Assembly (NCBI GenBank): GCA_964292325.1
Contig: CAXYVG010000006.1
Coordinates: 1 to 64,000 of the forward strand
Reading direction: 5' to 3'
Origin: CTSoil-075 sp964292325
GTDB taxonomy: Bacteria; Bacillota; Negativicutes; DSM-13327
DNA length: 64,000 nucleotides
Below the pieces are notes generated by a model. The model had not been told where the DNA came from. It saw only the letters and a program-made list of their open reading frames with translations, and ran no database searches. Each line of letters begins with the position of its first letter. Position 1 is the stretch's first letter. A program made the position numbers and the translations under genes. Shown here piece by piece: positions 16,363 through 24,385 of this stretch.

Positions 16363-16915
16363 TTTGATTGTATTAGCTTCGTGAGTAGTCACGGAGCTTT
16401 TTTTGGTGCTTAAAAATAGCTAAAATGTTGCTAAGTTGTCCATTATAATAGTAAGAGAGTGCCACCGAAGCACTCTAACCAACTGAGCCATAATCCTAAG
16501 AGTAAGATGACCGATACATTTTTTGCAGTGCTTATATGAAACTATATATAGTGAATATTATCATAGGGAGACTTATGATTTTATATAGGTTTGACTAAGT
16601 AAAGATCTGACTTTACAGCAAGCAGAAGAGGAAAGAAGTTCTGGAATAATTCTAAAACTCTGACAATATTAAGGATTGGATTTTCTTTAGACCCACCATT
16701 TACGAATATAGACACTACAAGACTTCGTGACCCTGTAGTATCTTTTATTATGTGACTTTAGTCCGTTGAGCTTGCGAAACAAAAAAACACCCGCTATGCG
16801 GGTGCGCGTCGAAAGGTATACAAAACCCACCAGAATTCCTATAATAGAGATTGTTCAAGCCTCTAAAATAGGAAAGGAATGGTGAGTTTTAGATATTCAG
16901 GTGATATTATGGCCA
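16363..16915. other. Intergenic stretch with tRNA debris and hairpins
   Basis: Holds a terminator-like hairpin after the tRNA scar (GCTTCGTGAGTAGTCACGGAGC then T run, about 16377-16405). On the minus strand at 16456-16490 there is a tRNA D-arm-like piece (GGCTCAGTTGGTTAGAG) followed by a GAGTGC/GCACTC stem. A further hairpin (CACCCGCTATGCGGGTG) lies near 16788. No protein gene seen. Confidence 0.45.
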
Positions 16916-17146
16916 ATGATTGATAAATGGAAAAGAGAAGGTGTTACTGTTGATTATCTTCAGGTTTATGAATTAAATATTGAATGTGCATGTGGTGAAG
17001 TATACCAGAAGATATATCATCATCAAGAAATTCCAAAGAAAAATGAGGTATTCTATTATAAGAGCATAAACCGTCCAGTGAATGCTAAGATATTTATAAT
17101 TGCTGAAGATGATAATGGAGTTATGATGTTTGTAGATGAATATTAG
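16916..17146 (+). CDS. Small hypothetical protein
   Basis: 76 residues if started at ATG 16916; the GTG at 16901 in the same frame lies on an AGGTG site that better serves the ATG. It contains ECACGEVYQKIYHH, which hints at a metal site, and an acidic C-terminus. No recognised family. It is followed by a perfect palindrome, TAGTATTAATACTA (17161-17174), and a T run that probably terminates it. Confidence 0.4.
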   Translation: MIDKWKREGVTVDYLQVYELNIECACGEVYQKIYHHQEIPKKNEVFYYKSINRPVNAKIFIIAEDDNGVMMFVDEY

Positions 17147-17160
17147 TGATATAAAAATCG

Positions 17161-17183
17161 TAGTATTAATACTATGTTTTTTT
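17161..17183 (+). terminator. Palindrome plus T run
   Basis: TAGTATTAATACTA followed by TGTTTTTTTG; a weak AT-rich terminator. Confidence 0.45.
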
Positions 17184-17256
17184 GTTATTTTTTGCAGGTA
17201 TAGGAAATTTATTGAAGAATAGTAATTGCTAATGTTAATCTATTGGAGGAATTTAC

Positions 17257-18693
17257 ATGGAAGATAGTTTTGGAAAAACATTTGATCATAATAATATAAT
17301 AAAATCAGCCTTGGCAACAGGTAGTGAGTCCGGGAGATTTGATTTTAAAGAAATCCTAGATCCTACCGACTCAAAACATAAAATAACTTTAGTAAAGATG
17401 ATAACTTCCTTCGCAAATACAGAACAAGGTGGTTACTTAATCGTAGGCATAGATGATAATTGCGAGGTTAAGGGTTTAGAAAAAAAATATTTAGATAGCT
17501 TTGATCAAACCAAAATTGCAAATTTATTAGAAAGACATATTGCACCGACTCCTGAATTTTTAGTTAGGAAAGTAGAATATGAGGGTAAAAATCTAGTAAT
17601 TATTGATGTAACTCCTTTTAAGGAAATTCCACATATAGTTACCAATGGAACAAACGAGGGAAAAGAAAAATTGGTGGCAGGAGTTTTATATATTCGCAGC
17701 GGTGGAGCAAAGGCCACTCCCGTCTGTTCAGAAACCGAATTACATCGACTATGCGAATCCATAGCCCAAAAAAAAGCAGATAGTATAACCGCTTTAATAT
17801 TGCGAGGATTGACAGGAGTCTATCCAAATAAGAATGTACTATATGATAAAAGTAAAGAAGAACCTATAAAAAATGTTATTTCTGAAGTCAATGATAATAT
17901 AGTGGAGGCCCGTAAATTATCTTTGAATTACTGGCCAGAAGAATATGATAAAAAGACACCTTACATTGAGACTTACTTTAATTCGATTTCTTTAAGTGAA
18001 GTTAAGTTATCAATATTTAAAGAATTAATACCTAAAGCATGTGTTCCAGTAGAAAATAATTTTCCTTTTACTCGTTATAGCGGTATCGGAAGAAGTGGCA
18101 AATTATTCGATATTATTAATGAGAGTTTTATGGGAATGAATCCATATTATGAAGTACCTGATGCTGAGAATCCTCCAGTTTATATGTGGGCTTTAACTAG
18201 GAAACTGGCTTTTTTTTATAGAGAACCATTATGGGAGGATTTTGATAGATCTGTTATTAAAGGTGGAGTAGGTCTATATCATTTAATTGGTCAGATAATA
18301 CTACTTATACGCTTTTTACATCGAATTATTTTGTTTCAAGATCAAGAATATAAAGCTTCTAGTATGATATTCCAGGTTGGAATAAGATTAAATAATATGA
18401 AGGGGAGATATTTAAGCAATGAGAAGGGAAACAATTTTTTTATAAATCAACGCACTGCACAAAAGGATGTTTTAGAGTATTCTATGCTTGTGTCTGGTCA
18501 AGAACTTATTGACACGAGGATGGAAATAGCAACAACTATGGCTGAAGAGATAGCATGGAAATTTGGACGTGATGATCTTAGTAGGACAAAATTATCAAAT
18601 TTATTTGATAATGCAAGATATGATCTTGGGGCTAATTATCATTTTCCGCATACGGAAAATGTAATCGATGATCCATGGAATATTAAATATTAA
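17257..18693 (+). CDS. AlbA_2/Schlafen-domain protein (putative defence ATP-binding regulator or nuclease)
   Basis: 478 residues behind TGGAGG. The N-terminal domain (about 15-165) has the AlbA_2 pattern: ESGRFDFKEIL, ITSFANTEQGGYLIVGIDD, then LYIRSGGAKATPVCSETEL. This is the fold shared with Schlafen proteins. The remaining 310 residues are helical and not assignable. Members act as DNA-binding regulators or as components of anti-phage systems. It is monocistronic, just inside the left tRNA-Val scar, a typical cargo position. Confidence 0.75.
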   Translation: MEDSFGKTFDHNNIIKSALATGSESGRFDFKEILDPTDSKHKITLVKMITSFANTEQGGYLIVGIDDNCEVKGLEKKYLDSFDQTKIANLLERHIAPTPEFLVRKVEYEGKNLVIIDVTPFKEIPHIVTNGTNEGKEKLVAGVLYIRSGGAKATPVCSETELHRLCESIAQKKADSITALILRGLTGVYPNKNVLYDKSKEEPIKNVISEVNDNIVEARKLSLNYWPEEYDKKTPYIETYFNSISLSEVKLSIFKELIPKACVPVENNFPFTRYSGIGRSGKLFDIINESFMGMNPYYEVPDAENPPVYMWALTRKLAFFYREPLWEDFDRSVIKGGVGLYHLIGQIILLIRFLHRIILFQDQEYKASSMIFQVGIRLNNMKGRYLSNEKGNNFFINQRTAQKDVLEYSMLVSGQELIDTRMEIATTMAEEIAWKFGRDDLSRTKLSNLFDNARYDLGANYHFPHTENVIDDPWNIKY

Positions 18694-19207
18694 GAGATTA
18701 TTGCAATACAAAAAACCCGTCATTAGACAGGTTCTGATTGGTGAAGGGAGAGGTTGATAAACATCTTTTTAGAGTAGGTTATGAACTCAAGATGGCAGCG
18801 CAGACGCTACTAGAGTACAGTTTAATACCCAGATAGTATCTATCTAAAGTAACGCATGCAATAACTTCAGTTTTAGTTTGACTCATGTTATCGCCCCCGT
18901 AGAAAATTTGTAGATAAATGGGAAGGTGAATTTAATTAACTGTATTTCGCTCATTAGTTTATTGAAATACGGGTAGATTCTATATTTTCTGGCCATCGGG
19001 ATTCCACAACAGATCCAAGCGGTAAACCTCCCATGTCTTACGGCATCATCGTGCCTAATTCCTTCGTTCTACCTATCCTGAAGATGGAACGTCAATCATG
19101 TTCCAACGCTGGGTATATTGCATCTTGATATAGTATGAGTAAACATGTTCGCATGAAATTTTGTTTTTGAATGTCGCAGTCCTATATATGAAAAGCTATA
19201 ATATATC

Positions 19208-19269
19208 AAATAAACAAGGCAAGATAAAAATGTATCGTATTGAACATTTTTATCTTGCCCTGTTTATTT
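19208..19269. terminator. Long inverted repeat insulating the tra operon
   Basis: 26-bp arms (AAATAAACAAGGCAAGATAA... and its complement, one mismatch) around a 10-base loop. It would stop transcription entering the conjugation genes from the left. Confidence 0.75.
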
Positions 19270-19319
19270 ACTGTATATTTTGTATATGAAAAAATTTCCA
19301 ATAATTTTCTAATAAATTA

Positions 19320-19348
19320 TTAATAATTTATTTAATGAAACATATAAT
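19320..19348 (+). promoter_or_regulatory. Candidate promoter of the conjugation operon
   Basis: A perfect TATAAT (19343-19348) with a weak -35 TTAATA 17 bp upstream, after the insulating hairpin and 270 bp before the first gene of the operon. Confidence 0.35.
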
Positions 19349-19617
19349 CTAGTGAGCAAATATTTTTTAGCGTGACAATGAGTAGGGGGTGATAAAAATA
19401 GGTACAAGGTATAAAAAATATTACAGCAAGAATCACAATTTCTTTCATACTAGGTTTTTCTAAAAAGATAAGTCAGAATGCTTCTAAAGAAAGAAGATAT
19501 TTAATGGTGCAGTGATTTTATAGGACAAGCAATCAACACGTTGATGTTATAAACTTTTTACTCGAAAAAGCAACGATATTTTGAGTTGATTCGTGAATAG
19601 AACGAGGTGACCGAATA

Positions 19618-19965
19618 TTGGAGCATATAGCAAAATACTTCCCTGATCTTGTAGCGATGAGGAAAGCTAGTATAGACTCTAAATTTATCAGGTATGCTCG
19701 TACTAAATTTCCTGATATGAGCGATGCTTTGATTAAGCAAAATTTATGCGAAATTATAGCAGCATATGACGCGGAGTTAAAATGTAGATCAAATTGTATG
19801 GGGATTGATATGTGCGCTGAACTACTTAATTCAGCTGGATACACTTATAAAATAAACCTCCAGTCGAGCGGTTGGATAAAAATTGAATATGTGCCTTGTG
19901 TATTTCATTTTGACAAGAAAGCTACAGGAAATATTCAGAAAAGTACAATAATAAAAATGAGGTGA
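19618..19965 (+). CDS. DnaI N-terminal-like zinc-binding protein (helicase-loader fragment or stand-alone)
   Basis: 115 residues; TTG start 7 bases after GAGGTGA. The C-terminal half reads CRSNCMGIDMCAELLNSAGY, then IKIEYVPCVFHFD. This matches the Cys pattern of the helicase-binding N-terminal domain of DnaI (C-x-x-C-x-G-x-D-x-C-x-N...G-Y...C-P). The AAA ATPase half of DnaI is absent and the frame stops before trbF, 9 bp away. It may bind the host replicative helicase for element replication, or be a truncated remnant. Being first in the transfer operon with a good ribosome site favours a real gene. Confidence 0.55.
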   Translation: MEHIAKYFPDLVAMRKASIDSKFIRYARTKFPDMSDALIKQNLCEIIAAYDAELKCRSNCMGIDMCAELLNSAGYTYKINLQSSGWIKIEYVPCVFHFDKKATGNIQKSTIIKMR

Positions 19966-19974
19966 TGATTAAAA

Positions 19975-20715
19975 ATGGATAACCCCAAAGAGTTTCAACC
20001 AAGGGGGGATACGTTGGATCCCTTTCTAAAAGGAAAGTCGCTTTATTTGGATCAGGTAGAACGCTTATCTCAAGAAAGGGATTCATGGAAAAAGAGTACA
20101 CAAAAACTGTTACTTGTAGTGATTGTCATGACCTTTGGGATTGTATATATATCGCTACGTAGCGAATATATCCCTTTTATGGTTCGTATTGATGGAACGA
20201 CAGGATATACGGAAGCTGTTGGGCCGCTTAAAGAGATTAAATACGATCCGAAAGAAGCTGAAATCACTTATCTTTTAGGTGCATTTATCCGTAATATTCG
20301 GACGGTTCCACTTGATCCTGTAGTGTATAAAGCAAATTGGAATGTTGCTAACGATTATTTATCACTAAGGGCTAGTCAAAAACTAAATGCTTTGATTGCT
20401 GGAGAAGATCAAGTAGCCGCACTTGGAAAAGCAACTGTTTTGCCAAAAATTATTTCCATTCAACCTATGGCAAATTCAAACGGTAATACATATTTCGTTC
20501 GTTGGGAGGAAGAAATCTTCTATATCGGTGGTAGTACTGGAAAAATTATAAATACGTATAGTGGCAATATCACTTTTAGTATTACGCAGCCAAAGAAAAA
20601 AGAAGAATATTATAAGAATCCTGTTGGATTAATAATTGAAGATCTGTCATACGCAAAAGAAAATTCATCGATTATGCCTGCTACATCTTCCGTTGTAAAA
20701 GGAGGTAATCCGTAA
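19975..20715 (+). CDS. trbF: VirB8/TrbF, inner-membrane scaffold of the T4SS
   Basis: 246 residues: short cytoplasmic N-terminus, one membrane helix (about 42-62: KLLLVVIVMTFGIVYISL), then the periplasmic NTF2-like VirB8 domain (WNVANDYLSLRASQKLN; YFVRWEEEIFYIGG). VirB8 links the outer core to the inner-membrane complex. Start ATG after GAGGTGATGA. Its stop overlaps the trbG start (20715), giving translational coupling. First in the order trbF-G-I-B-C-D-E-J-L, as in Trb-type systems apart from permutation. Confidence 0.93.
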   Translation: MDNPKEFQPRGDTLDPFLKGKSLYLDQVERLSQERDSWKKSTQKLLLVVIVMTFGIVYISLRSEYIPFMVRIDGTTGYTEAVGPLKEIKYDPKEAEITYLLGAFIRNIRTVPLDPVVYKANWNVANDYLSLRASQKLNALIAGEDQVAALGKATVLPKIISIQPMANSNGNTYFVRWEEEIFYIGGSTGKIINTYSGNITFSITQPKKKEEYYKNPVGLIIEDLSYAKENSSIMPATSSVVKGGNP

Positions 20716-21482
20716 TGAAAAAATATATTCTTCTGCTTTTGTTTTTCATGCTTATCTGTACATCCTCTGGTTTCGCTGCTGTACAAATGGAATTTAATAA
20801 CGGAATTTTAGGAGTTTCGGATTCCACAGTTAGTAAATCTGTCGTCTACTTTGAATATTCTCCTGAAACGCAATATGAAATGAATACACAGCTTGGATAT
20901 GTCACAGATTTACAACTACGTTACGGAGATCATATCATAAACACCATGGCAGGAGATACTGAACGTTGGATGATCGAAACTGCAGTAGTAGATGGTGTTC
21001 CTCATGTTTATATTAAACCGACGCAGGAAGACATATCAACCAATATTATTATTAATACAACGCAAAAAACATATCGTCTTTTAGTTCATTCCACCGATAA
21101 TTACATTCCAGTAGCGATATGGATCTATCCAGAAGACAGTATATTAGTAAAAAATGAGGGGAAAAAGAAAAGGCCAGATGCGATTGATACAGCACTAGTG
21201 TCGCTCTACTACAATTACAATTACACCATAAAATCCAAAAAGAAAGTCTGGATACCTAAAACCATTTATGATGATGGGACGCGGACCTTTATTTCGATTC
21301 CTTCGGATACCAAAAACGATTTGCCAGTGATTCATATTTTGGATGATAAGCTGCCGGCATTAGTCAATTATCGAGTGAAAGATGGCTGGTTTATTGTCGA
21401 TAGGGTATTCAAAACAGCTGTTTTGAATTTTACGGCAGAAAAGAGTATCACTATTCATAACATGAAGGGGGAGGAAAAATAG
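20715..21482 (+). CDS. trbG: VirB9/TrbG, outer-membrane core component
   Basis: 255 residues with a signal peptide (MKKYILLLLFFMLICTSSGFAA). Typical VirB9 blocks follow: an N-terminal beta domain (TQLGYVTDLQLRYGDHIINT) and the C-terminal PKTIYDDGTRTFISIPSD, DLPVIHIL and VNYRVKDGWFIVDRV. In the family it pairs with VirB7 and VirB10 to build the outer-membrane channel. Its presence implies a diderm host. The stop overlaps the next start. Confidence 0.93.
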   Translation: MKKYILLLLFFMLICTSSGFAAVQMEFNNGILGVSDSTVSKSVVYFEYSPETQYEMNTQLGYVTDLQLRYGDHIINTMAGDTERWMIETAVVDGVPHVYIKPTQEDISTNIIINTTQKTYRLLVHSTDNYIPVAIWIYPEDSILVKNEGKKKRPDAIDTALVSLYYNYNYTIKSKKKVWIPKTIYDDGTRTFISIPSDTKNDLPVIHILDDKLPALVNYRVKDGWFIVDRVFKTAVLNFTAEKSITIHNMKGEEK

Positions 21483-22747
21483 TGTGGCCAATTTCTTCTC
21501 TAAAAACAAAAATGAATCGTTTTTTCCCAGCCTCTGAAACAACAATCAGTAATATTGATGTAGAAAACGAGCCTAGAGTTGGAACTGGCAATAAAGATGG
21601 CGATAAGGGTTTTAAAAAAATTGGAATCAAAAATACACTATTAATGTTTTTAGTTGCCGCCGTTATCGTCTATCTTTTGACAATGTTCATTTCCGGTGTA
21701 TTTGGTAGCAAAAAAATAGTTAAACCAGACGATACAGTGCAAGCTTCTAAAGCAATTGTAATGAAGCAAAATCCGGCGAGTAATTTACCTGATAATTATA
21801 GTGCAGTGACTCAATATAATACCCAAGGAACGCAAAATTCTTCTGCTTCTAGGAGAGATCAAAGTGGACAAGGCATGAATGGGGACAATAATAATCAGTA
21901 TCAATCTTCTACAGCATATGTACCGCCTCAAATGATCGATAGCGGGTATTTTACATCATCTGCCGGATCGCCACCGTCTCATTATATTTCTAATGTACAA
22001 GAGAGCTATGACAATGTAGTAACAAATCGACAAAGCAACTGGATAAAGAGTGCGATTCGCTTTGTCGCGGCAGCTTCACCATCAGTCAATCAGCGAGATA
22101 CTGAAAGAGATAGTTCAAACATACAAAGCCCAGGAGGAAAAGCAAATCTTTATCAGATGGTGGGGGTGAATACCATCTTGGCTGGAAGCGTCATTCCGGT
22201 ATCACTCATTAACGGAATCAATTCTGATATATCAGGGGATGTGGTAGCCCAAGTACGGCAAGACGTATATGACAGTAAGACGGGGCAAACGCTACTCATT
22301 CCGCAAGGGGCAAGGTTACTTGGAGCATATGAAGGAAAAACGAGTAATGGACAAAGCCGATTAGCAGTTACTTTTACCAGAATTTTATTTCCGGACGGTC
22401 ATTCTATCAATATTGACAGCCAAAAAGGGACGGATAATGCCGGTTATCCGGGACTCGCTGATAAGGTGGATAATCACACTGGGCGCCTAATCGGAAGTGG
22501 GGTTATGACGAGTTTATTAGCGGCAACGGCGCAAATTGCGGCAGGCAATACGAATACAACGAATAATGCATCATATGGCCAATTAGCAGTGCAAGGCGCT
22601 GCGACCAATGTGATGCAAGCAGGCTCAAAACTACTAGAACGAGATATGCAACTTGGTCCTACCATTACGATTCGGCCAGGGATGCAGTTTACGGTATTTT
22701 TAAATAAAGATCTAATAATCCCAGCCTATGGGGGCGATCGGGAATAG
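21482..22747 (+). CDS. trbI: VirB10/TrbI, envelope-spanning core component
   Basis: 421 residues, GTG start coupled to the trbG stop. One membrane helix at about 53-74, then a Gln/Asn/Ser-rich linker (about 85-150) in place of the usual proline-rich stalk. The C-terminal TrbI domain carries VNTILAGSVIPVSLINGINS, SKTGQTLLIPQGARLLGAYE and TIRPGMQFTVFLNKDLIIP. It spans both membranes and senses ATPase energy. It overlaps trbB by a few codons if trbB starts at the earlier ATG. Confidence 0.93.
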   Translation: MWPISSLKTKMNRFFPASETTISNIDVENEPRVGTGNKDGDKGFKKIGIKNTLLMFLVAAVIVYLLTMFISGVFGSKKIVKPDDTVQASKAIVMKQNPASNLPDNYSAVTQYNTQGTQNSSASRRDQSGQGMNGDNNNQYQSSTAYVPPQMIDSGYFTSSAGSPPSHYISNVQESYDNVVTNRQSNWIKSAIRFVAAASPSVNQRDTERDSSNIQSPGGKANLYQMVGVNTILAGSVIPVSLINGINSDISGDVVAQVRQDVYDSKTGQTLLIPQGARLLGAYEGKTSNGQSRLAVTFTRILFPDGHSINIDSQKGTDNAGYPGLADKVDNHTGRLIGSGVMTSLLAATAQIAAGNTNTTNNASYGQLAVQGAATNVMQAGSKLLERDMQLGPTITIRPGMQFTVFLNKDLIIPAYGGDRE

Positions 22748-22748
22748 A

Positions 22749-23744
22749 ATGTATGACAATAAAAGAGTTGAAATTCATAATGCCATATATACCGCATTGG
22801 GTCAGGACGTTATTGAATACATTGAAAATCCAGATACGGTAGAAGTATACATCAATCCTGATCGATATCTCTGGGTAAATTATCTAAGTTCAGGGAGAGT
22901 GTGTACAAAAATAGTAATTGATCCCAAGAAAACTCTGCTAGCCATTGAACTCATTAGCGGTATGAATAAAAAAATTGTTCATTCACAAAGGCCGGATCTC
23001 GGTGTCGAAGCGGTGTTAAAAAACATCAAATGTCGTCTGCAAATTACGTTGCCGCCACTCGTCGATAACCCTTGTCTCATGATCCGAAAACACGCTACTA
23101 CTATTTTTACTCTTGATGATTTAGTTAAACAAAAAGTCATCTCTCTTAAACAAAAAGAGCATATTGCACAAAGTATAAAAAAACGATTGAATATTTTAGT
23201 TGTGGGAGCCACTGGATCAGGAAAAACCACATTCACCAATGCGCTACTTGCTGCTGTATCAGAAATAAATCCCAATCACCGTCTGGTTATTCTAGAAGAC
23301 ACACCAGAGTTACAGTGTAAGTCCCTTGATATATGGCCTATGGTTACGATGGAACATGAGGATCCTTTAAAATGCGTGACGATGAATAAATTGTTGTTTA
23401 TCACAATGCGCCTCTCTCCGACACGGATTATTATCGGGGAGGTAAGGGATGGAGCGGCACTAACATTTTTAAAAGCACTAAATACTGGCCATCCAGGAGG
23501 TATATGTACCACACATGCAGATTCTGCCCTACAAGGCTTAGAACGTCTGGAAATGCTAATTCAAGAAGTCAATCCGAATGGTGATTTTCGGCAACTGATT
23601 GCAAAAGCAATTCATGTTGTTATCTCGCTAGTATATATGGAAAATGGAAAAGGAGGAGGGATTCGCAAAGTCAATGAAATTATCCAGATTCAGGGATGGG
23701 ACCGGAAACAAGAACAGTACATTTATGAAAAATGGGAGGAATAA
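22749..23744 (+). CDS. trbB: VirB11/TrbB traffic ATPase
   Basis: 331 residues from ATG 22749; an in-frame ATG at 22728 lies inside trbI and adds seven residues (MGAIGNR), so the start is not certain. Walker A GATGSGKTTFTNALL (about 153), Asp box EDTPELQC, Walker B-like RIIIGEVRDGAAL and His box THADSALQGLERLE are all intact. It is a hexameric cytoplasmic ATPase that switches the T4SS between pilus assembly and DNA transfer. The C-terminus ends just before the trbC ribosome site GGGAGGA. Confidence 0.93.
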   Translation: MYDNKRVEIHNAIYTALGQDVIEYIENPDTVEVYINPDRYLWVNYLSSGRVCTKIVIDPKKTLLAIELISGMNKKIVHSQRPDLGVEAVLKNIKCRLQITLPPLVDNPCLMIRKHATTIFTLDDLVKQKVISLKQKEHIAQSIKKRLNILVVGATGSGKTTFTNALLAAVSEINPNHRLVILEDTPELQCKSLDIWPMVTMEHEDPLKCVTMNKLLFITMRLSPTRIIIGEVRDGAALTFLKALNTGHPGGICTTHADSALQGLERLEMLIQEVNPNGDFRQLIAKAIHVVISLVYMENGKGGGIRKVNEIIQIQGWDRKQEQYIYEKWEE

Positions 23745-23748
23745 TGAA

Positions 23749-24105
23749 ATGGCAAGAAAAAACAAATGGATGGCTTATGTACCATATTTGGTGGTTATTG
23801 CTTTTACTTTATTCACTGTTAGCGTAGAAGCGTCTGCGGGAGGTACCTCACGAAACTGGCCCTGGAATAACTTTTTAAAATCTCTGGCACAGGAATTGAC
23901 TGGTCCTTTACCGACTACACTTGGAATTTTGGGAATTGTAGGTGCTGCGATTGCTCTTTTTAGTGGACGTTCTGGAGAAGGAGCAACAAAATTTATTGTG
24001 ATTATCATTGCGGTTTCCATTGCATTAATGGCTCCAACACTCATGACTTGGCTGACTAGCGATTCTGGTGGAACAGCAACTGGTATCCTGCTGGGTGGTT
24101 TTTAA
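23749..24105 (+). CDS. trbC: VirB2/TrbC pilin precursor
   Basis: 118 residues from ATG 23749, 8 bases after GGGAGGA; the longer upstream frame lies inside trbB and is not used. A long signal-like segment (about 8-26, ending VEASAGG) precedes two membrane helices (about 53-72 and 82-100) with a Gly/Ala-rich turn (GRSGEGATKF) and a GGF C-terminus. This matches TrbC/VirB2 pilins. With the TraF peptidase encoded downstream, it may be cut and head-to-tail cyclised as in RP4. Confidence 0.88.
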   Translation: MARKNKWMAYVPYLVVIAFTLFTVSVEASAGGTSRNWPWNNFLKSLAQELTGPLPTTLGILGIVGAAIALFSGRSGEGATKFIVIIIAVSIALMAPTLMTWLTSDSGGTATGILLGGF

Positions 24106-24106
24106 T

Positions 24107-24373
24107 ATGGAAGAGGAACGTGAGGATTCAATCATCAATGGGAAGGTGATTCAGGCCATTACCCAACCTATTTATTGGGCTGGTGTTCCACGCGAACTCT
24201 TTTTGTTTAACCTGTTGGTATCGATCTTGATGATCATGATTTTTCACTTCTGGTATTTCTTGGTATTGTCAGGGGCAGCGCATCTTATATTTATTTATCT
24301 TGGTAAACAAGAACCTCTCTTTTATGAAATATTTTTCCGGTACAACCGTGCAAAAAAGTATTATTGGTCATAG
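24107..24373 (+). CDS. trbD: VirB3/TrbD inner-membrane protein
   Basis: 88 residues from ATG 24107, one base after the trbC stop, so translation is probably coupled. The N-terminus (INGKVIQAITQPIYWAGVPR) is the VirB3 signature. A hydrophobic hairpin follows (about 32-66), then the KQEPLFYEIFFR block near the end. VirB3 works with VirB4 at the inner membrane. Confidence 0.9.
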   Translation: MEEEREDSIINGKVIQAITQPIYWAGVPRELFLFNLLVSILMIMIFHFWYFLVLSGAAHLIFIYLGKQEPLFYEIFFRYNRAKKYYWS

Positions 24374-24385
24374 GGAGGAAGAATT

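Larger units (their letters stand above)
18694..19617. other. Non-coding stretch upstream of the conjugation operon
   Basis: No intact gene. A frame near 18956-19125 reads SGHRDSTTDPSGKPPMSYG and ends in a stop: a scrap of an unidentified protein. A frame at about 19404-19517 (ITARITISFILGFSKK) has no start. It also holds the large hairpin at 19208 and a candidate promoter at 19320. Confidence 0.45.

Noticed and set aside
16000..20000. Tyrosine integrase for the tRNA-bounded unit
   Set aside because: No frame shows the R...H-x-x-R...Y pattern near either tRNA scar; both recombinases in the window are serine type.
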